A stretch of DNA of 64,000 bases, from positions 3,472,001 through 3,536,000 of the forward strand of contig NC_014618.1 in assembly GCF_000164865.1 (NCBI RefSeq), in the 5' to 3' direction. The translations under genes were made by a program, and so were the position numbers. The stretch comes from [Enterobacter] lignolyticus SCF1. GTDB lineage: Bacteria > Pseudomonadota > Gammaproteobacteria > Enterobacterales > Enterobacteriaceae. Shown here one piece after another: positions 60,442 to 64,000 of this stretch. The first letter of the stretch is position 1. The number at the start of each line of letters is the position of its first letter. The notes below the pieces were generated by a model. That model did not search any database. It was not told the DNA's origin and saw only the letters and a list, made by a program, of their open reading frames with translations.

Positions 60442-62094
60442 TTACTGCCAGCTTACCTCGCCTTTCGGCTCATAGGCGCCCGCATCCAGCGGCGAGTTCT
60501 GCTCGATATACTGCTTAAGCACCTCGGCGTCGATAAACCCGGTATTCACATAGCCAGGCTTGTTATCGATATGCGGATAGCCGTCGCCGCCGGTGGCGTT
60601 AAAGCTCAGCGTCGCCATCCGGTAGGTTTTCGCCGGATCGACAGGCTCGCCTTTAATCTTCAGATCGCTCAGCTTACCGTCTTTCGCCACAAAACTGACG
60701 TTGGCGAACTGCGGGTAAGCGCCGGAATCCGGCTTCATTTGCGCGACGGCGGTCAGATACTCCACCGCCTCTTTACCCGGCATATCGGCATAGACCAGCA
60801 CGTTGCCGAACGGCTGCACCTTCAGCACGTCTTTATAGGTTATCTTTCCGGCGTCGATAGAATCGCGGATGCCGCCGCCGCTCATGACGGCGAAATCAGC
60901 GCCGGTACGCGCCATTTGCGCCGCCAGCAGCAGGCGTCCCATGTTGGTCTGCACAAAGCGGACTTTACTGCGATCCCCTTCAAGGCGGCCGTTCACCTCG
61001 CCGATTCTCACCTCCAGCTGCGCCTTGCCTTTGTTCTGAAACGGCGTCAGCAGCGAGAGCATCTGCGGGTTCTCCGGGATCTGTGGCGTGTAAAGCACGC
61101 GCTCGCTTTGCCCGTTATCGTAGGTCACTTTTTTCTTCAGGTTGACCGGGATCAGCTGATAATGCACCAGCTTCATCTCCCCGTTGCGGAACTCAAAATC
61201 GGCGCGGCCGACGTATTTGCCCCACTCGTGGGCCTGCACTATCCAGATGCCGTTTTGCCTGTCCGGCGCGCACGGCGTACCCGGCACATAGTCGACCTGC
61301 TTTTTATTCTCCGAGGCCATGCAGACCGGGTCCTGTGAGTGACCGCCCACAATCATCGCCAGCGAACCGGCCGGCAGGCTGCGGGCCATCTCGACATCTC
61401 CCGGCGCGTTGGAGCCATGGTCGCCGTTGTCATAATGCCCCATGTGGGTCGCGGCGAGGATAATGTCCGGTTTTTGCGTCTGCTGAAGTTCCTGGATAAC
61501 CAGCTTCGCTTCCTCGGCCGGTTTGCGAAATTCGATGTCGGTGAAATATTCCGGATTGCCGATTTTCGCCGTATCGTCGGTGGTCAGGCCGATAACCGCA
61601 ATCTTCAGTCCCTGGCGGTTAAACAGCGCCCACGGCTTAAACAGCCGCTCGCCGGTGCTTTTCTGATAGATATTGGCGGAGAGGAACGGGAATTTGACCC
61701 ACTTCTCCTGCTGGCGCAGCACGCTGAGCGGGTTATCGAACTCGTGGTTGCCCACGGCCATCGCGTCATAGCCTATCAGGTTCATGCCGCGGAAGTCGGG
61801 TTCTGCATCCTGCAGGTCGGATTCCGGCACGCCGGTATTGATGTCGCCGCCGGAGAGCAACAAGACGCTGCCGCCCTCTGCCGCCACCTCTTTACGAATG
61901 CTGTCCACCAGCGTTTTTTGCGCCGCGAGGCCATATTCGCCGTATTCGCTTCGCCAGAAGTGGCCGTGGTGATCGTTGGTGTGCAGGATGGTTATCTTGT
62001 AGGTCTTATCCTGCTCATAGGCCTGCGCGGGCAGGCTTGCCAGCGACCATGCCGCCAGCATCGCCAGCGCGACGCCGCGTTGCAAAAATCTCAT
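60442..62094 (-). CDS. ushA: Periplasmic UDP-sugar hydrolase/5'-nucleotidase UshA
   Basis: 550 residues from the ATG at 62094 behind GGGAGAG. Signal peptide ending PAQA, metallophosphatase domain with ILHTNDHHGHF, SGGDINTG, GNHEFDNP and GGHSQD, then the 5'-nucleotidase C-terminal domain (GGGIRDSIDAG, FNATGGDGYP). Hydrolyses UDP-glucose and nucleotides in the periplasm. Confidence 0.97.
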   Translation of the reverse strand: MRFLQRGVALAMLAAWSLASLPAQAYEQDKTYKITILHTNDHHGHFWRSEYGEYGLAAQKTLVDSIRKEVAAEGGSVLLLSGGDINTGVPESDLQDAEPDFRGMNLIGYDAMAVGNHEFDNPLSVLRQQEKWVKFPFLSANIYQKSTGERLFKPWALFNRQGLKIAVIGLTTDDTAKIGNPEYFTDIEFRKPAEEAKLVIQELQQTQKPDIILAATHMGHYDNGDHGSNAPGDVEMARSLPAGSLAMIVGGHSQDPVCMASENKKQVDYVPGTPCAPDRQNGIWIVQAHEWGKYVGRADFEFRNGEMKLVHYQLIPVNLKKKVTYDNGQSERVLYTPQIPENPQMLSLLTPFQNKGKAQLEVRIGEVNGRLEGDRSKVRFVQTNMGRLLLAAQMARTGADFAVMSGGGIRDSIDAGKITYKDVLKVQPFGNVLVYADMPGKEAVEYLTAVAQMKPDSGAYPQFANVSFVAKDGKLSDLKIKGEPVDPAKTYRMATLSFNATGGDGYPHIDNKPGYVNTGFIDAEVLKQYIEQNSPLDAGAYEPKGEVSWQ

Positions 62095-62256
62095 GTTTCT
62101 CTCCCTGACGTAATGACAAGTGCTGAAATTACAATGTGTAACAAAGATAGACAACTTTGTTTGCAGAATCGAGACTTCCTTCAAAACTCATCGGCAGGTA
62201 TGTTAGTTGGATAATAATTACTCCCTGCACTTCCAATAACTATAGACGTGGTATTT

Positions 62257-63477
62257 ATGGCAATCAGTGAATCTACTCAGCCCATTCCGGGGGCCCCGGC
62301 GTCGTCGCCGAAGTCGCGCACGTCGTTCGGCATCCTGGGGGCAATCAGCCTCTCGCACCTGCTCAATGACATGATCCAGTCGCTCATTCTGGCGATCTAC
62401 CCGCTTTTACAGTCCGAGTTCTCGCTAAGCTTCGTGCAGATCGGGATGATCACCCTGACCTTCCAGCTGGCCTCGTCGCTGCTGCAGCCGATTGTCGGTT
62501 ACTGGACCGACAAATACCCGATGCCGTGGTCGCTGCCGATCGGCATGTGCTTTACCTTAAGCGGCCTGGTGCTGCTGGCGCTGGCGGGCAGTTTCGGTAC
62601 GGTGCTGCTGGCGGCGGCGCTGGTCGGCACCGGCTCGTCGGTGTTCCATCCGGAGTCCTCCCGCGTGGCGCGCATGGCCTCCGGCGGCCGTCACGGGCTG
62701 GCGCAGTCGCTGTTTCAGGTGGGCGGCAACTTCGGCAGCTCCCTCGGCCCGCTGCTGGCGGCGGTGATTATCGCGCCGTACGGTAAAGGCAATGTGGCCT
62801 GGTTCGTACTGGCGGCGCTGCTGGCTATCGTCGTGCTGGCGCAAATCAGCCGCTGGTACGCCGCCCAGCACCGTATCAATAAAGGCAAGCCGAAGGCGCC
62901 GGTGGTGAATCCGCTGCCGCGCAATAAGGTGATTCTGGCCGTCTGCGTGCTGCTGCTGCTGATTTTTTCCAAATACTTCTATATGGCCAGCATCAGCAGC
63001 TATTACACCTTTTATCTGATGCACAAATTCGGGCTGTCGGTGCAAAACGCGCAGATCCATCTGTTCGCCTTCCTGTTCGCCGTGGCGGCAGGGACGGTCA
63101 TCGGCGGGCCGGTTGGCGATAAAATTGGGCGTAAATACGTCATCTGGGGCTCTATTCTCGGCGTGGCGCCGTTTACCCTGGTGTTACCGTACGCCACCCT
63201 GTGGTGGACGGGGATCTTAACCGTGATTATCGGCTTTATCCTTGCCTCGGCGTTCTCGGCCATTCTCGTCTACGCTCAGGAGCTGCTGCCGGGGCGTATC
63301 GGTATGGTTTCCGGGCTGTTTTTCGGTTTCGCCTTCGGGATGGGCGGCCTTGGCGCCGCCGTGCTCGGCCTTATCGCCGACCACACCAGTATCGAGTTGG
63401 TCTATAAAATATGTGCTTTCCTGCCGTTACTTGGCATGTTGACCATATTCCTGCCTGATAACCGGCATAAAGCCTGA
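62257..63477 (+). CDS. fsr: Fosmidomycin-resistance MFS transporter Fsr
   Basis: 406 residues, same as E. coli. Twelve membrane segments with the MFS motif GYWTDKYPMPW and its repeat GGPVGDKIGRKYVIWG. Exports fosmidomycin when overproduced; the natural substrate is uncertain. Start taken at MAISES, two codons after another ATG-like start. Divergent from ushA. Confidence 0.96.
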   Translation: MAISESTQPIPGAPASSPKSRTSFGILGAISLSHLLNDMIQSLILAIYPLLQSEFSLSFVQIGMITLTFQLASSLLQPIVGYWTDKYPMPWSLPIGMCFTLSGLVLLALAGSFGTVLLAAALVGTGSSVFHPESSRVARMASGGRHGLAQSLFQVGGNFGSSLGPLLAAVIIAPYGKGNVAWFVLAALLAIVVLAQISRWYAAQHRINKGKPKAPVVNPLPRNKVILAVCVLLLLIFSKYFYMASISSYYTFYLMHKFGLSVQNAQIHLFAFLFAVAAGTVIGGPVGDKIGRKYVIWGSILGVAPFTLVLPYATLWWTGILTVIIGFILASAFSAILVYAQELLPGRIGMVSGLFFGFAFGMGGLGAAVLGLIADHTSIELVYKICAFLPLLGMLTIFLPDNRHKA

Positions 63478-63710
63478 CTTTCCGGCGGCTAAAGTGAAAC
63501 TTTGGCCGCCGTCATTCCCAGAGATATCCTACCTCCTGTCGCCTTAAAGGTATTGTTTTTCCGATCTGTGCTTTTTTATCGCTTAATTCTGTTTTTCATC
63601 AAAATTCAATAATTATTCATAAACAGAATCGTTTAAAGTGTCATAAACTATTACCAGGATTTGGCGCAGCGCCATGACATGGACCCCACGCCGCTACGAA
63701 AGGAGACGGA

Positions 63711-64000
63711 ATGCACCACGCGACACCGCTAATCACCACCATTGTCGGCGGGCTTGTGCTCGCTTTTATCCTCGGCATGATTGCCAACAAACTGCGTATT
63801 TCTCCTCTGGTGGGATATCTGTTAGCGGGCGTACTGTCTGGTCCTTTTACGCCAGGTTTTGTGGCGGACACCCAGCTGGCGCCTGAACTGGCCGAGCTTG
63901 GCGTCATCCTGCTGATGTTCGGCGTCGGCCTGCATTTTTCGCTGAAGGATCTGATGGCGGTAAAGGCCATCGCCATTCCCGGCGCGGTAGCCCAGATAGC
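63711..64000 (+). CDS. ybaL: YbaL monovalent cation:proton antiporter, 5' part
   Basis: First 96 residues of a CPA2-family antiporter; the rest lies beyond the window. Three membrane segments are visible (GGLVLAFILGMIANKLRISPLVGYLLAGVLSGPFTPG, then AELGVILLMFGVGLHFSLKDL). AAGGAGACGG precedes the ATG. Matches YbaL downstream of fsr in E. coli. Confidence 0.93.
   Translation, partial: MHHATPLITTIVGGLVLAFILGMIANKLRISPLVGYLLAGVLSGPFTPGFVADTQLAPELAELGVILLMFGVGLHFSLKDLMAVKAIAIPGAVAQI

Noticed and set aside
1..64000. CRISPR arrays, complete insertion sequences or an intact prophage
   Set aside because: No regular spaced repeats, transposase genes or phage structural genes were seen; only the integrase remnant and a leader of phage type.

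Overview
The window is a chromosomal segment of a member of the Enterobacteriaceae, probably Enterobacter or a close relative such as Lelliottia, Leclercia or Kosakonia. The evidence is gene content and order: fsr-ushA-ybaK-ybaP-copA-cueR-ybbJ-qmcA-fetAB-ybbN-ybbO-tesA-ybbA-ybbP, selU-purK-purE-lpxH-ppiB-cysS, ybcJ-folD-fim-argU, with proteins very close to their E. coli and Salmonella counterparts. The type 1 fimbrial cluster is of the Salmonella kind (FimH-type adhesin, FimZ/FimY regulators). The genus is inferred, not proven.

Layout. (1) 1-3173: a copper/silver sensing and efflux locus with cusC (cut by the window edge) divergent from cusR-cusS, followed by a short SilE/PcoE-like metal-binding protein; a CusR-type box lies in front of each transcription unit. 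(2) 3449-26941: an accessory region between the cus locus and tRNA-Arg argU, the interval that holds prophage DLP12 in E. coli K-12. It contains a DgcJ-like diguanylate cyclase, a YcgJ-family lipoprotein, a stand-alone fucO, a SemiSWEET-like protein, a five-gene acidic-oligosaccharide operon (KdgM porin, large unrecognised lyase-like protein, GH105 hydrolase, PTS EIICB, TIM-barrel isomerase) under a near-perfect KdgR box, an uncharacterised EthD-like/tautomerase/metallo-beta-lactamase operon with a divergent LysR regulator, the melibiose operon melR-melAB, an abg-like amidohydrolase/DcuC-type transporter operon with its LysR regulator, and a frameshifted integrase remnant next to argU.

(3) 26957-35570: argU, fimY-like, fimZ and the fimAICDHF structural operon. 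(4) 35932-46239: mostly housekeeping genes (folD, ybcJ, cysS, ppiB, lpxH, purEK, selU) with a PTS EIICB/LacI-family pair carrying twin operators and two small exported proteins. (5) 46240-47400: a small variable pocket with nested hairpin repeats, an unknown 147-residue gene and a leader that resembles the C4/P4-type phage immunity RNA. (6) 47401-64000: ybbP-ybbA, tesA, ybbO, cnoX, fetAB, qmcA-ybbJ, cueR-copA, ybaP, the small RNA ChiX, ybaK, ushA, fsr and the start of ybaL.

How the genes work together. CusRS and CueR-CopA form two layers of copper defence about 55 kb apart. The KdgR-box operon reads as a coherent import and breakdown route: outer-membrane porin, PTS uptake, cytoplasmic lyase-like protein and unsaturated-uronyl hydrolase, with the freed uronate presumably feeding the kdu/kdg pathway. 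It is the most interesting and least described system here. No CRISPR array, intact prophage or complete insertion sequence was seen.
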